A stretch of DNA of 64,000 nt from Rothia nasisuis (GTDB lineage Bacteria; Actinomycetota; Actinomycetes; Actinomycetales; Micrococcaceae), in assembly GCF_928381405.1 (NCBI RefSeq), contig NZ_CAKMSB010000008.1, positions 58,353-122,352 of the forward strand. The letters are read 5' to 3'. Position 1 is the stretch's first letter, and each line of letters begins with the position of its first letter. Positions 1-9,626 of the stretch are shown here, piece after piece. Both the position numbers and the translations under genes were made by a program. The notes under the pieces are model-generated. The model did not search any database and was not told where the DNA came from. It worked only from the letters and a program-made list of their open reading frames with translations.

Positions 1-547
1 GGATTTCGCCGGAGGGCAGACGCAACTGGGCGTACTTGCCTTCCTTAGCGACCAGCTGGATGGAGGCGCCAGCGGAGCGGCCCATCTTGGCGCCGCCACC
101 GGGGCGGAGCTCAACAGCGTGGATTACGGTACCCACGGGGATGTTGCGCAGGGGCAGGTTGTTGCCGGGCTTGATGTCCGCGCTGGGGCCTGACTCTACG
201 ACGTCGCCCTGAGCGAGCTTGTTGGGGGCGATGATGTAACGCTTGGTGCCATCGACGTAGTGCAGCAGGGCGATACGGGCGGTACGGTTGGGGTCGTACT
301 CGATGTGTGCAACGCGTGCGTTGACGCCGTCCTTGTCGTGACGACGGAAGTCAATCAGACGGTACTGGCGCTTGTGACCGCCACCCTTGTGGCGGGTAGT
401 GATGCGGCCGGTGTTGTTACGGCCGCCCTTTTTGGGGAGCGGACGAACCAGGGATTTTTCCGGGGTTGAGCGGGTGATTTCTGCGAAATCTGAGACGCTC
501 GAGCCGCGGCGACCCGGGGTCGTCGGCTTGTGCTTACGAATACCCAT
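1..547 (-). CDS. rplB: 50S ribosomal protein L2 (3' end outside window)
   Basis: Protein L2 of the large ribosomal subunit binds 23S rRNA and is needed for subunit joining and peptidyl transferase activity. Reading leftwards from ATG at 547, the product begins [17 protein letters not shown] and continues through the L2 segments [17 protein letters not shown] and [17 protein letters not shown]. About 182 codons are present; the C-terminal third, with the catalytically important His region, lies beyond the window edge. It is the last visible gene of the S10 operon, 38 bases after rplW. Identity is secure from sequence and gene order. Confidence 0.97.
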   Translation of the reverse strand, partial: MGIRKHKPTTPGRRGSSVSDFAEITRSTPEKSLVRPLPKKGGRNNTGRITTRHKGGGHKRQYRLIDFRRHDKDGVNARVAHIEYDPNRTARIALLHYVDGTKRYIIAPNKLAQGDVVESGPSADIKPGNNLPLRNIPVGTVIHAVELRPGGGAKMGRSAGASIQLVAKEGKYAQLRLPSGEI

Positions 548-585
548 TTAGATATTTATTCCTTCGCTAAAGTGGTCTCCGGTGC

Positions 586-897
586 CTATGCAGCCGGACC
601 GCCGAAGAGGTCGATTGAACCTTCCTTGAGGGTTACAATCGCGCGCTTGGTGTTCTTACGAGCACCCCAACCGAAACGGGTGCGCTTACGCTTGCCCGGG
701 CGGTTAGCGGTGTTGATGGAAGCAACCTTGACATCGAAGATAGTCTCGATGGCCTGCTTGATTTCCAGCTTGTTGGAGCGGGGATCAACGAGGAAGGTGT
801 ACTTACCTTCGTCAAGCTGACCGTAGCTCTTTTCAGACACGACGGGAGCGATAATCACGTCGCGGGGATCCTTGAAAGTTGAGGTGGTAACAGACAT
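586..897 (-). CDS. rplW: 50S ribosomal protein L23
   Basis: L23 binds domain III of 23S rRNA and lines the polypeptide exit, where it docks trigger factor and SRP. The 103-residue product has the family pattern: an N-terminal [13 protein letters not shown] segment, the [12 protein letters not shown] helix, a basic loop around GKRKRTRFG and a short strand near KRAIVTL. The length is normal. Its ATG overlaps the rplD stop by one base (TAATG), so the two are probably translationally coupled. Confidence 0.97.
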   Translation of the reverse strand: MSVTTSTFKDPRDVIIAPVVSEKSYGQLDEGKYTFLVDPRSNKLEIKQAIETIFDVKVASINTANRPGKRKRTRFGWGARKNTKRAIVTLKEGSIDLFGGPAA

Positions 898-1520
898 TAC
901 TTAGCAGCCTCTTTCTTTGCCTTGGACGCAAGAGCGACGAATACGTCGTAGGCATCCTTGGTGAAGATGACGTCGTCTGAGATCAGAACATCGTAGGTGT
1001 TCAGCTGATCTGCGTAGATGACGTGCACGTTCTCCAGGTTGCGTGCTGACAGTGCTGCCAGGTCGTCCTTGCGGTCGATGACAACAAGTGCATTCTTGCG
1101 GCTGGTGATCTCTGCGATTGCTGCCTTTGCTGCCTTGGTGGAGGGCTTGGTGCCTTCAACCAGGGTTTCGACAACGTGAACGCGGTCGTGACGGGCACGA
1201 TCTGAGAGAGCGCCGCGAAGTGCAGCTGCGATCATCTTCTTGGGGGTCCGCTGGGCGTAGTTGCGCGGGGTCGGGCCGTGGACGATGCCACCGCCGGTCA
1301 TGTGGGGGGCACGGATTGAGCCCTGACGTGCGCGGCCAGTACCCTTCTGCTTGAAGGGCTTGCGGCCGGCGCCGGAAACTTCGCCGCGGGTCTTGGTCTT
1401 GTGGGTTCCCTGGCGAGCTGCTGCGAGCTGGGCTACTACTACCTGGTGGAGCAGGGGAATAGATGCCTGAGCGTCGAAGATATCAGCGGGCAGGTCTACC
1501 TTTACGGTCTTGACAGCCAT
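897..1520 (-). CDS. rplD: 50S ribosomal protein L4
   Basis: L4 is an early-assembling large-subunit protein with a long loop reaching the exit tunnel; in enteric bacteria it also autoregulates the S10 operon. The 207-residue product shows the tunnel loop ([15 protein letters not shown], then [15 protein letters not shown]) and a C-terminal globular domain ending in a lysine-rich tail. The tunnel-loop residues usually linked to macrolide resistance look unremarkable. It lies six bases after rplC and overlaps rplW by one base. Whether actinobacterial L4 also regulates this operon cannot be told from the sequence. Confidence 0.97.
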   Translation of the reverse strand: MAVKTVKVDLPADIFDAQASIPLLHQVVVAQLAAARQGTHKTKTRGEVSGAGRKPFKQKGTGRARQGSIRAPHMTGGGIVHGPTPRNYAQRTPKKMIAAALRGALSDRARHDRVHVVETLVEGTKPSTKAAKAAIAEITSRKNALVVIDRKDDLAALSARNLENVHVIYADQLNTYDVLISDDVIFTKDAYDVFVALASKAKKEAAK

Positions 1521-1526
1521 GGTTGA

Positions 1527-2183
1527 TTAGGCTCCCTTCACAGCGGTGCGAACCAGAACAACGCCGCCCTTAGGACCGGGGATTGCGCCCTTGATCAGAA
1601 GAACATTGTTTTCGGTATCTACACCCTGAATAGTGAGGTTCATGGTGGTGTGGCGTGCGGCACCCATACGGCCTGCCATGCGCATACCCTTGAAAACACG
1701 TGCAGGGTATGATGCACCACCGATTGAACCGGGCTTGCGGTGGTTCTTGTGGGCACCGTGTGATGCGCTGACACCTGCGAAGCCGTGACGCTTCATAACA
1801 CCGGCGAAACCCTTACCCTTGGTCTTACCTACAACGTCAACCTTCTGGCCAGCTTCGAAGAGTTCAACGGTCAGTTCCTGACCGAGTGAGTACTCAGCAG
1901 CATCAGAGGTGCGGACCTCAACGAGGTGACGGCGAGGGGTTACACCTGCCTTTTCGAAGTGGCCGGCAAGGGGCTTGGTTACCTTGCGAGCTTCGATGGC
2001 ACCGAAACCAATCTGGATAGCTTCGTAGCCATCGGTTTCAGTGGTGCGCAACTGGGTAACAACGTTGGAATCGGCCTTGACGACAGTAACGGGTACGAAC
2101 TTGCCGTTTTCGTCCCAGACCTGGGTCATGCCAAGCTTGGTGCCCAGCAGGCCCTTAACCTGGCGCTCGAACTTGTTAGTCAT
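1527..2183 (-). CDS. rplC: 50S ribosomal protein L3
   Basis: L3 is an assembly initiator of the large subunit, with a loop close to the peptidyl transferase centre. The 218-residue product contains [16 protein letters not shown] near the start, the central [16 protein letters not shown] region and the [13 protein letters not shown] segment. The start at 2183 gives [16 protein letters not shown], with a slightly extended N-terminus as is common in actinobacteria. It follows rpsJ by 14 bases on the same strand. Confidence 0.97.
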   Translation of the reverse strand: MTNKFERQVKGLLGTKLGMTQVWDENGKFVPVTVVKADSNVVTQLRTTETDGYEAIQIGFGAIEARKVTKPLAGHFEKAGVTPRRHLVEVRTSDAAEYSLGQELTVELFEAGQKVDVVGKTKGKGFAGVMKRHGFAGVSASHGAHKNHRKPGSIGGASYPARVFKGMRMAGRMGAARHTTMNLTIQGVDTENNVLLIKGAIPGPKGGVVLVRTAVKGA

Positions 2184-2197
2184 TTAGATGCGATCCT

Positions 2198-2506
2198 CTA
2201 CAGCTTGATTTCGATGTTTACGTCTGCCGGAAGGTCAAGACGCATGAGGGCATCAACAGCCTTGGGGGTCGGATCAACGACGTCGATCAGACGCTTGTGC
2301 GTGCGCATTTCGAAATGCTCGCGGCTGTCCTTGTACTTGTGAGGCGAACGGATAACACAGTAAACGTTCTTTTCGGTGGGCAGCGGCACGGGGCCAACTA
2401 CCGTCGCGCCTGCACGCGTAACTGTCTCAACGATTTTCCGAGCTGAAGAATCAATGACCTCGTGGTCGTATGACTTCAGACGGATGCGGATTTTCTGTCC
2501 CGCCAT
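2198..2506 (-). CDS. rpsJ: 30S ribosomal protein S10
   Basis: S10 is a small-subunit head protein that doubles as NusE in transcription antitermination. The 102-residue product begins [19 protein letters not shown], carries the family stretch [21 protein letters not shown] and ends in an acidic tail ([11 protein letters not shown]). It is the first gene of the S10 operon, and everything down to rplB follows with gaps under 40 bases. Upstream is a 460-base leader and promoter region, not a gene on the same strand. Confidence 0.98.
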   Translation of the reverse strand: MAGQKIRIRLKSYDHEVIDSSARKIVETVTRAGATVVGPVPLPTEKNVYCVIRSPHKYKDSREHFEMRTHKRLIDVVDPTPKAVDALMRLDLPADVNIEIKL

Positions 2507-2965
2507 CTGTCGGACTCTCTTTCTTGTCTACTTCCCTGTAACGGAGCAAGTGCTCCTTTATCTGGCGCTTGAGGTAAAGGTTTGAATCCTCAAATCTTTT
2601 GCGCCACCTCCGTAGGCTGAATCCGGCTATTGCCGGGTTCCTCACCCTACCGAGGCACCGACCCCCGAACTCGGGCGTGTCGCATATTTGCCAGGGCAAA
2701 AAGGCGCGCACTTATCCCTCGAACTGATCGATTGGGTCATATTTGGGCTTACCCTCGCCTCCATCTAGAACGATGACACGGCTATATACAGTGGGTAAGC
2801 GCTTGAACAACGTATCCCATCTTGCCAGAGAAAATAGAGGTTATCAAGAATTTTTCTGCTTTGTGCCCATTCCCACACTGATTGAGGCCTCTTCAAAAGT
2901 GGTTTTGTGGGCACCATCCACCACACCCACCCATAGTTTCGCTCTGTCCAGGCTCTTCAACTAGC
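2507..2965. promoter_or_regulatory. Divergent intergenic region: S10 operon leader
   Basis: This gene-free stretch separates rpsJ (minus) from the large membrane-protein gene (plus). Close to rpsJ are two small hairpins: one at 2543-2556 (GGAGC stem, 4-base loop) and one at about 2623-2636 (CCGGC/GCCGG). Such stem-loops suit a long ribosomal-protein mRNA leader, but I cannot match them to a named leader family. Short open frames here have no convincing ribosome-binding site and I treat them as noise. No promoter hexamers are clear enough to call. Confidence 0.4.
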
Positions 2966-5900
2966 ATGAAGGGTATGAGCTCACAGCTATCTTCGCCCAA
3001 GCGAAACCCCAGAAGGTTCATGGAAAACCTTTTTCTCAACATTGGCTTGTACATAGGTAGCCTCTTTGTTATCAGCGCTGCGGCCCTGCTCGTCAATTCT
3101 GTAGCTACTGCACCACAGCAAATTCTTTTGCTCATGATGCTCACCCTTTTAATGTATGCCACAGGTCTTGCCACCTACCGCTACGTACGCAAGTTGAGGC
3201 TGGCGTCCTATTCCTTTACCGCCACGGGCCTTGCCCTCATCCCCTTCTGCGGTGTTGCAGTGTACAACCTCATATGGCCCTATTCTGGCGCTCTCCTGTG
3301 GCTCATAGTTTCCATCATCGGAACGGTAGCGGTATTCGGGGGGCTAGCCTTGATGCAGGCGCGTGTGATGAGCTACCTGGCCCTGGCCTACATAGTCTCT
3401 GACGTTTTGGCTGTCTCCAAGACCATGCAGGTCGGCCTTATTTGGTACTTCGTTGCCCTCCTGCTGGTCGCGACCCTCATAGCTTTCTATCTCAAGTTTC
3501 GAGCTGACCGGCTCCCCACTCCAATCGCCGCGGGATTCCTTGATGGCTCACGGGTTTTCGTTCCGGGTACGGTTGCTGCAACCCTGCTGGCCGTCTCACT
3601 AGAGTATTGGGAAGTCAGCATCATCGCGGCCCTCGCCACCGCCTACGCTGTTTCTTTCATGGATCAGCGCCCCGCCTGGCTCTACTACCTACAGGCTCGC
3701 CTCTACTCGCTGGTTGCTGTTGGTGCGCTGTCCCTCTGGGGTGGCACCCAGGCCGACTCGTCCGTGTTCATGTATGCGCCACCTGCACTGCTTCTCATCG
3801 CAACCTCTCTTGTGCTGCTGTATGTCAGGCTGCCCCGCCTGCCCTGGAGGGTGGGCATCGATGCTGCCGTAACCTGGCTACTGGCCCAACCGTTTATGGG
3901 CCTATCACTCCTAGCCCTCGCTCATGAGAGCCGCTCCCACGCCACTTTCTTCGAGACCTCCCCCCTCTTTTCACCTTTAATCTCAGTATCCAAGCTAAGC
4001 GACCACCTCATCATAGGTCTGCTGTGTCTCGTTGATGTCATCACCCTTGGACTGCTGGCAATGCGCACCCGCTGGAGCCGCTACCTGCCGTTTATAGCAC
4101 TGGCACTCACCTGGTGTGTCTTCTTTGTGCTCCCTCCTATCCCCCTTGTTGCCACTGCTACGGCACTGGGTCTGCTCTGCATCCTCGCCCCCCGTACCGA
4201 TGCCTACGCAAGCACCCCCGATGGGAGAACTTCAACCGGGTACTCACCCGTCCGCTGGGCACAGGCAGGCACCTTGCTTTTCACCGCTACTGGAATACTT
4301 GCCCTTGAACTCCTCCCCGGTTCTCCCCGCTACCTAGCTCTGATTCTTTTGAGTGCTGGTATGGCTACAAGCCACCTCATCGCTGAGCTTGACATCAGAC
4401 GGAGCGTCAACTGGTCCCGCCAAAACCTCCCCGGAATTTTCACCCCTCAGACCGTCACTTTCTTTGCCTTGCTCGCACATGCTTTCGCAACCGTCGTAGT
4501 GCTCACCAGCACCGTGTCCCTGCCCAGCACCGCCTTGAACCGCAGCCCCGAAAGCGTCCTGGTAGTCCACGCAGCCGGGCTCGGGGCCATGATAGGGCTG
4601 GCCCATGCTGCCGCTCTGCTGACCCTTGAGCGAGCTCTCATTCAGAAAACAGCTGTTTATGACGGTAGACGCCCGGGCTCGGCAGAGCCTCTGGGCCTGC
4701 TCCTAGTCTTTTATATCTTTGTAGCTATTTGCATGCTAGCGTTCTCGACGCCTTTTGAGCTCAAGAACGAGCTCCTGGCTCTTGCCCTGGCAGCTGTCGG
4801 CCCCGTGGTACTTCTGGCTATCACCGGGCGCGCGCTCCGCCCCCACCTCATGGTAGTGATTAGGATCTATGCGGTCTACGCTGTTTTACGCATGCTTTTC
4901 GCGCTGGACCTGGAGCCTTCGGCCTTCACTCTCACCTTCCTCAGTCTCGTGGCCTTCATGTCGCTCACATCGTTGCTGCTTATTCGCAACAGGCCACACA
5001 ATGAACACAGGGCTGAATACGTCACCGGTCTCGTCTGTGGTTGGGGCTCAGCTACTGTTGGTCTGATGCTCCTTGATACGGCCTGGAACCCCTACACTGC
5101 AATCGGTTCACTGGTTCTCATAGCACTAGCCCTTGCATGGATTGTCGCACAAAGATTGCAGACTGTTTTGGCCATGCAGGCAACGCTCATAGCCACCGGC
5201 CTGACCATCGGCCTGTTTACCCTACTGCGGGGGCTCACCTCGGCAAGCGACACCTTAGTCTCGCTTGCTCTCACCCTGCTCATTATGGCTACCACCAAGG
5301 GCTGGTCAGGAGCTATTCCCGCAGTTGAGCCCCTCTCACCTACTGTCCCTGCAATAGACCCAGCTGGCACCCCGCACCAGAGCCGCACTCCGGAACCAGA
5401 CCCGCTGGGCCGCTGGGGCTACCTCCACAACCTGGCGATGGCGCTCACGGGACTTATCATCAGCTCTTTCACCGGAGGGTTTGTCTATTTTACTGCCGAG
5501 GACACCTGGCTGGCTGTGGTCGCTTCCGTGCTGCTGACAGCGGGCTGGTTCCTACAGGCTCCTCCCAGGCTGCGCTCCTACGTGTTAGTCTTTGGCCTCA
5601 ACGCCGCCATCCTGCGCCTGCTAATCAGCAGCGTAGCTAATAACCACTTCTTCTACGTCATCCAGTGCCTTGTTCTCAGTTCCTCCCTACTCGCTCTCAT
5701 CTCTCTCCGAGAAGTACTGCCCACCTTCATGCGCCCGGCTAGGAGCGCCTCAGCCAGTGGCTCTGACCGGGGTATCGCGCCCGGTGCCCTGCTTTTCTGG
5801 ATTGCTTTCACCCTGCAAGCCATCTTCACCCTGCTGTGGCTACCGGTCGCTCTCAGCTCTTTGAGCACTCCCGATAAGGTTTTGATGCTTCTGGTGACTG

Positions 5901-6217
5901 GTACGGTAATCGGCGCTTCTGCCGTAGCTGGCAAGCGACTAGCACCCATTTTGGCGACAGCACTCATCACCATTCAGCTACTACAGCTACTGGGAGGACT
6001 GAGCATATGGTCGCTATTCCTGGTGGGCTTCGCTCTTATCGGCCTAGTGGTCTGGCGACTTCTGGCTCGCTCGGACGACGACAGCCCCGGCGAAACCCGC
6101 ACCGAAGCACCCGCCCTCACCCCGGTGCAACAGCAATCGGCACCTTTGCCCCAGCAACAGGTTACACCCCCTACCGACCCCAACCAGGGCCCAATAATTC
6201 CATGGGCACGAGGCTAA
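2966..6217 (+). CDS. Very large polytopic membrane protein, function unknown
   Basis: The product is about 1083 residues and almost wholly hydrophobic from residue 20 to 1030, with some thirty or more predicted membrane spans. Short charged linkers and a Pro/Gln-rich tail (QQQSAPLPQQQ) follow. No catalytic motif, ABC signature or binding domain stands out. It resembles the giant actinobacterial membrane proteins labelled SCO7613 C-terminal-domain proteins, an identification made from memory and unverified. The start is uncertain: ATG codons at 2966, 2975 and 3020 are in frame, none with a well-spaced ribosome-binding site. Codons are C-rich like the neighbouring tct genes. It stands alone, 109 bases before tctC. 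Confidence 0.7.
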   Translation: MKGMSSQLSSPKRNPRRFMENLFLNIGLYIGSLFVISAAALLVNSVATAPQQILLLMMLTLLMYATGLATYRYVRKLRLASYSFTATGLALIPFCGVAVYNLIWPYSGALLWLIVSIIGTVAVFGGLALMQARVMSYLALAYIVSDVLAVSKTMQVGLIWYFVALLLVATLIAFYLKFRADRLPTPIAAGFLDGSRVFVPGTVAATLLAVSLEYWEVSIIAALATAYAVSFMDQRPAWLYYLQARLYSLVAVGALSLWGGTQADSSVFMYAPPALLLIATSLVLLYVRLPRLPWRVGIDAAVTWLLAQPFMGLSLLALAHESRSHATFFETSPLFSPLISVSKLSDHLIIGLLCLVDVITLGLLAMRTRWSRYLPFIALALTWCVFFVLPPIPLVATATALGLLCILAPRTDAYASTPDGRTSTGYSPVRWAQAGTLLFTATGILALELLPGSPRYLALILLSAGMATSHLIAELDIRRSVNWSRQNLPGIFTPQTVTFFALLAHAFATVVVLTSTVSLPSTALNRSPESVLVVHAAGLGAMIGLAHAAALLTLERALIQKTAVYDGRRPGSAEPLGLLLVFYIFVAICMLAFSTPFELKNELLALALAAVGPVVLLAITGRALRPHLMVVIRIYAVYAVLRMLFALDLEPSAFTLTFLSLVAFMSLTSLLLIRNRPHNEHRAEYVTGLVCGWGSATVGLMLLDTAWNPYTAIGSLVLIALALAWIVAQRLQTVLAMQATLIATGLTIGLFTLLRGLTSASDTLVSLALTLLIMATTKGWSGAIPAVEPLSPTVPAIDPAGTPHQSRTPEPDPLGRWGYLHNLAMALTGLIISSFTGGFVYFTAEDTWLAVVASVLLTAGWFLQAPPRLRSYVLVFGLNAAILRLLISSVANNHFFYVIQCLVLSSSLLALISLREVLPTFMRPARSASASGSDRGIAPGALLFWIAFTLQAIFTLLWLPVALSSLSTPDKVLMLLVTGTVIGASAVAGKRLAPILATALITIQLLQLLGGLSIWSLFLVGFALIGLVVWRLLARSDDDSPGETRTEAPALTPVQQQSAPLPQQQVTPPTDPNQGPIIPWARG

Positions 6218-6265
6218 GCTCGCTCGTAGCAAACCCCTACCACCGACCAATACAAAGCCTGCTTA

Positions 6266-6296
6266 TTGTAGCGCAAGCCACCCAAACTCCTATAAT
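6266..6296 (+). promoter_or_regulatory. Putative promoter of tctCBA
   Basis: A perfect -10 box TATAAT lies at 6291-6296, with a weaker -35 (TTGTAG, 6266-6271) 19 bases upstream. It sits 30 bases before the tctC start, which has its own GGAG ribosome-binding site. The consensus -10 makes this plausible; the long spacer and poor -35 suggest a weak or activated promoter. Confidence 0.5.
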
Positions 6297-6326
6297 CTAA
6301 GTCACACACATTTATTTGGAGTTTGA

Positions 6327-7370
6327 ATGAAACCAACACACACACCGCACGATACGGTTTCACCTGCCACTCAGGGAATCCGTATCAGCAAACCACAATC
6401 TACAGCGCTTCGCGTACTCGGTGCGCTCCTTGCTGCAGCATCCATCGGAACTGCAAGCCTAGCGTCCTACCTCTCAGCAGACGAGGGAACGGACCTCTCA
6501 TCTAACCTCACCATCATCGCCCCGGCCGCAGCCGGCGGCGGCTGGGACACTGTAGCCCGCGAAATGCAGCAGGCTCAACGCGCCAACGGTATCGTCAATA
6601 ACACCCAGGTCGTCAACATGCCAGGTGCTGGCGGCACCATCGCCCTCTCCAACCTGGGCGCCATGGCAGGAGACCCCACCACCCTCATGGTCGGCGGCAC
6701 CGGCCAGCTCGCCGCAACCATTCAGTTTGATACTGACACCACCTACGAAGACGTCACTCCCCTTGCAGTAACCGTTGAAGAACTAGACGTTATCGTGGTT
6801 CCAGCCGACTCCCCCTACCAAAGCCTCGATGAACTCATGGCAGCCTGGAAGGCTGATCCCGGTTCAGTCCCCTGGACGGGCGGCGGCTCCTTTGACCGCC
6901 TAGTAGCAACAGAAATGGCGATGGCCGCAGAAATTCCCGTTTCAGAGATGATTTACGTAAACTCAGACGGCGGCGGTGAGGCAACAGCGGCCCTCCTCAA
7001 CGGCACGGTCGCAGCGTCAGCCTCAGGCTACCCAGATTCCATTGACCAAATCGAATCAGGCCGCCTCCGAGCCCTGGCAGTTGTTGCCCCTGAGCGTATC
7101 GAAGGTGTTGATATTCCTACCACCGTTGAACAGGGCTATGACGTAACCATGAGCAACTGGCGTCTAATCGTCGCCCCCGGCGATATCAGCCCAGAAGAAA
7201 AAGCCGCCCTTGAAGACATTGTTCGCCAGACCGTCGAAACCCCCGAGTGGGACGCCGCGATTGAACGCTACAACTGGAACGAAAACCTGGTCATGGGCGA
7301 CGAGCTTACAGCCTTTCTCACCGAAGAACGTGACCGCATCGAAAAAGTGTATGAGGAGCTAGGACTATGA
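6327..7370 (+). CDS. tctC: Tripartite tricarboxylate transporter substrate-binding protein (TctC)
   Basis: This is the extracytoplasmic solute receptor of a TTT-family transporter, which captures citrate-like di- or tricarboxylates and delivers them to the TctA/TctB membrane pair. The 347-residue product has an N-terminal hydrophobic segment (about residues 28-45) that is a signal peptide or anchor. The Bug/TctC fold follows: IIAPAAAGGGWDTVAREM at the start of the mature part, the NMPGAGGTIAL loop, and LRALAVVAPERIEG near the hinge. ATG at 6327 follows GGAG at normal spacing. The gene overlaps tctB by four bases (ATGA). The true substrate is not visible; citrate is the family default. Confidence 0.9.
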   Translation: MKPTHTPHDTVSPATQGIRISKPQSTALRVLGALLAAASIGTASLASYLSADEGTDLSSNLTIIAPAAAGGGWDTVAREMQQAQRANGIVNNTQVVNMPGAGGTIALSNLGAMAGDPTTLMVGGTGQLAATIQFDTDTTYEDVTPLAVTVEELDVIVVPADSPYQSLDELMAAWKADPGSVPWTGGGSFDRLVATEMAMAAEIPVSEMIYVNSDGGGEATAALLNGTVAASASGYPDSIDQIESGRLRALAVVAPERIEGVDIPTTVEQGYDVTMSNWRLIVAPGDISPEEKAALEDIVRQTVETPEWDAAIERYNWNENLVMGDELTAFLTEERDRIEKVYEELGL

Positions 7371-7933
7371 GCGCACCAGCACTGCCCAGCGCACCGCATC
7401 CGGTCAATCTAGGGCGTGAGCTACTCATGCCAGCTATCCTGTTGGCCCTCGCAGCCTACCTGGGGTACGGGATGCTCACCATGGACGTACCCGATTCAGT
7501 CACCTTCCCCGGCCCCCGCTTCTTCCCTCTCATCATCACCCTCGGCCTGGTCGTTCTCACCCTCGTAGATATCGCAGATATCTTCCGCCGAGCATCCCTC
7601 TATAAGAGACAGGTGGCAGCTAGCGCCGCCGAGACCGAACTAGCCTACACGGCGCCTATCATGGTGACAGCCCCAGAGCCCACCAAAGCACTGGACCACC
7701 GGTCCCTGGCCTGGGTTACACTCGGTTTTCTCTTCTTCGCCCTGACCCTGCCCTACACAGGCTGGGTCATCGGAGCGGGCCTGCTCTTCTGGTGCGTTGC
7801 CCGCGGCTTCGGCGCGACCCGCCCCCTCTTTTCGCTGGTCGTCGGACTGACCGTCAGTTCCTTCGCCTACATCATGTTTGACATGGTTCTGGGGCTCTCG
7901 CTGCCCTCAGGCCTGCTAGGAGGTAGCTTCTAA
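7367..7933 (+). CDS. tctB: Tripartite tricarboxylate transporter small membrane subunit (TctB)
   Basis: The 188-residue protein has about four membrane spans, with a first span soon after the N-terminus (LLMPAILLALAAYLGYGML) and the FPGPRFFPLIITLGL motif typical of TctB. A hydrophilic central loop of about 50 residues precedes the C-terminal pair of spans. TctB is the small partner of TctA; sequence is poorly conserved in this family, so the call rests on size, topology, the motif and position. It overlaps tctC by four bases and tctA by one, so the three are surely cotranslated. Confidence 0.88.
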   Translation: MSAPALPSAPHPVNLGRELLMPAILLALAAYLGYGMLTMDVPDSVTFPGPRFFPLIITLGLVVLTLVDIADIFRRASLYKRQVAASAAETELAYTAPIMVTAPEPTKALDHRSLAWVTLGFLFFALTLPYTGWVIGAGLLFWCVARGFGATRPLFSLVVGLTVSSFAYIMFDMVLGLSLPSGLLGGSF

Positions 7934-9444
7934 TGGAAGCCCTATCACTACTTGCTGAGGGTTTCGCTGGAGCCCTCACCCTAGAAAACCTTTTCTGGGT
8001 CGTCCTCGGCTGCCTCTTGGGCACCGCCGTGGGCGTGATGCCCGGCCTCGGTTCCTCCATGGCCGTCGCCCTGCTCCTTCCCGTCACCTTTGCCCTTGAA
8101 CCAACCGCTGCCTTCATTATGTTCTCCGGTGTCTACTTCGGCGGACTTTTCGGTGACTCCACCATGGGCATCCTGATGAACACTCCCGGGCAGGCATCTG
8201 CTATCGCCTCGACCTTCGAAGGCCACCGCATGGCTAAGAACGGTCGGGCAGCCCAGGCCCTAGCGGTCGCCGCTATCGGTGCCTTCATCGGCGGTTTTGT
8301 CTCGTCCATCGTGGTCGTCTTCGCCGCTCCCCTACTGGCGGACTTCTCCACCAACTTCGGCCCCGCAGAATACTTCGCCCTGGCCCTCTTTGCCTTCATC
8401 GCTACGTCCTCAGTGGTCACTGACTCCGCGATTCGCGGCCTGCTCTCCCTGCTCATGGGTCTTGGCATCGCCGTCATCGGTATTGACGGGGTCACCGGTG
8501 TCCCACGATTTACGATGGGATCAACCCATCTCTTTGACGGGGTCTCGCTCGTGACGGTCACCGTTGCGGTTCTTGCTCTGGGTGAGGTCATTCACCAGGC
8601 AGTTGTTGCTCGTCACCACGCCGCTGGTCGGATGATTCGCCCCAAGGGACGCCCCTGGCTGAGCAAGGCAGAACTCAAAGAGGCCGCCCCCGCCTGGGCA
8701 CGCGGAACCGCCATCGGGCTGCCCTTCGGTGTAATCCCGGCAGGCGGAGCTGATATACCTACCTTCTTGGCCTACGGTACCGAGCGCCGCCTGGATGCCC
8801 GCCGCAAGAACCCCCAGTTCGGTAAGGGCGCCATTCGTGGCCTGGCAGCGCCAGAAGCAGCTGGCAACTCCACCACCGGCATGGCCATGGGTGCCCTCCT
8901 GGCGCTGGGCCTTCCCATCTCAGCAACCGCTGCCATTATGCTCGGTGCATTCCGCCAGTACGGCCTGCAGCCTGGCCCCCTGCTCTTTGAGCGGGCTCCC
9001 GAACTGGTCTGGGCTCTCTTGGCGAGCTTCTTTATCGCCATGATTGTGCTTCTGGCAATCAATCTGCCTTTTGCTATGCTCTGGGCCAAGCTACTCCTGA
9101 TTCCCCATCAATACCTCTACGCAGGCATCACAGTTTTCTGTGGCCTGGGTATCTACGCGGTCTCAAACTCAACCTTTGATCTGCTTCTGGTACTGGGCAT
9201 CGGCATCGTCGGCTTTGTGATGCGCATGAACGACTACCCGCTCGCCCCGCTCATTATCGGTATGGTGCTTGGGCCCCTGGCAGAAACCAGCCTGCGTGAT
9301 GCTCTTACCGCCTCGAACGGTGACTACTCGGTGCTGGTCTCAGGGCCGATTGTTCTTACCCTCTACGCTCTCTTACTCCTTGTGCTTGTTTTGACAGGTA
9401 TCAAAAAGGTACGCGAGAACCGATCCTCCTCAACCGCTCGCTAG
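7933..9444 (+). CDS. tctA: Tripartite tricarboxylate transporter large permease (TctA)
   Basis: TctA is the large, sodium- or proton-coupled permease of the TTT transporter. The 503-residue product has about 11-12 spans and both conserved glycine-rich signatures: [20 protein letters not shown] near residue 35, and the inverted-repeat counterpart with [20 protein letters not shown] near residue 310. [19 protein letters not shown] is also characteristic. The gene closes the operon and is followed within 25 bases by a strong terminator. No two-component regulator (tctDE type) lies nearby, so control of the system is not evident. Confidence 0.95.
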   Translation: MEALSLLAEGFAGALTLENLFWVVLGCLLGTAVGVMPGLGSSMAVALLLPVTFALEPTAAFIMFSGVYFGGLFGDSTMGILMNTPGQASAIASTFEGHRMAKNGRAAQALAVAAIGAFIGGFVSSIVVVFAAPLLADFSTNFGPAEYFALALFAFIATSSVVTDSAIRGLLSLLMGLGIAVIGIDGVTGVPRFTMGSTHLFDGVSLVTVTVAVLALGEVIHQAVVARHHAAGRMIRPKGRPWLSKAELKEAAPAWARGTAIGLPFGVIPAGGADIPTFLAYGTERRLDARRKNPQFGKGAIRGLAAPEAAGNSTTGMAMGALLALGLPISATAAIMLGAFRQYGLQPGPLLFERAPELVWALLASFFIAMIVLLAINLPFAMLWAKLLLIPHQYLYAGITVFCGLGIYAVSNSTFDLLLVLGIGIVGFVMRMNDYPLAPLIIGMVLGPLAETSLRDALTASNGDYSVLVSGPIVLTLYALLLLVLVLTGIKKVRENRSSSTAR

Positions 9445-9465
9445 TAAACCCCTCCATCACAGAAC

Positions 9466-9509
9466 AGGGCTCGGGGCCGGTAGCCTTACTGCTACCGGCC
9501 CCGAGCCCT
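9466..9509 (+). terminator. Rho-independent terminator after tctA
   Basis: An inverted repeat with an 18-base perfect stem (AGGGCTCGGGGCCGGTAG and its complement) and an 8-base loop lies 22 bases after the tctA stop. Its very GC-rich stem would stop transcripts running rightward toward the convergent tuf gene. Confidence 0.85.
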
Positions 9510-9530
9510 TCTCGCTTGAGAGTTTAAAAT

Positions 9531-9574
9531 CAAAAAAGAGGCTGGCCCCGCAGGTAACTCTGCGGGGCCAGCCT
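9531..9574 (-). terminator. Rho-independent terminator after tuf
   Basis: A 13-bp perfect stem (9540-9552 with 9561-9573) and an 8-base loop are followed, reading leftwards, by a run of six T (plus-strand A run 9532-9537). This is the classic terminator form for the str operon transcript ending after tuf. Confidence 0.9.
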
Positions 9575-9626
9575 TCTATCGCCCTCCGCTAGCTACTAGC
9601 AGGAGGCCAGATCAGAAGTAAGAGCC

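Noticed and set aside
1118..1354. Open frames opposite rplD, rplC, rpoB, rpoC, fusA and narG
   Set aside because: They are antisense shadows of conserved genes in GC-rich DNA, with no ribosome-binding sites or family resemblance.
2575..2600. GGTTTGAATCC, similar to a tRNA T-loop
   Set aside because: The loop departs from the TTCRA consensus and no acceptor, D or anticodon arms can be folded around it.
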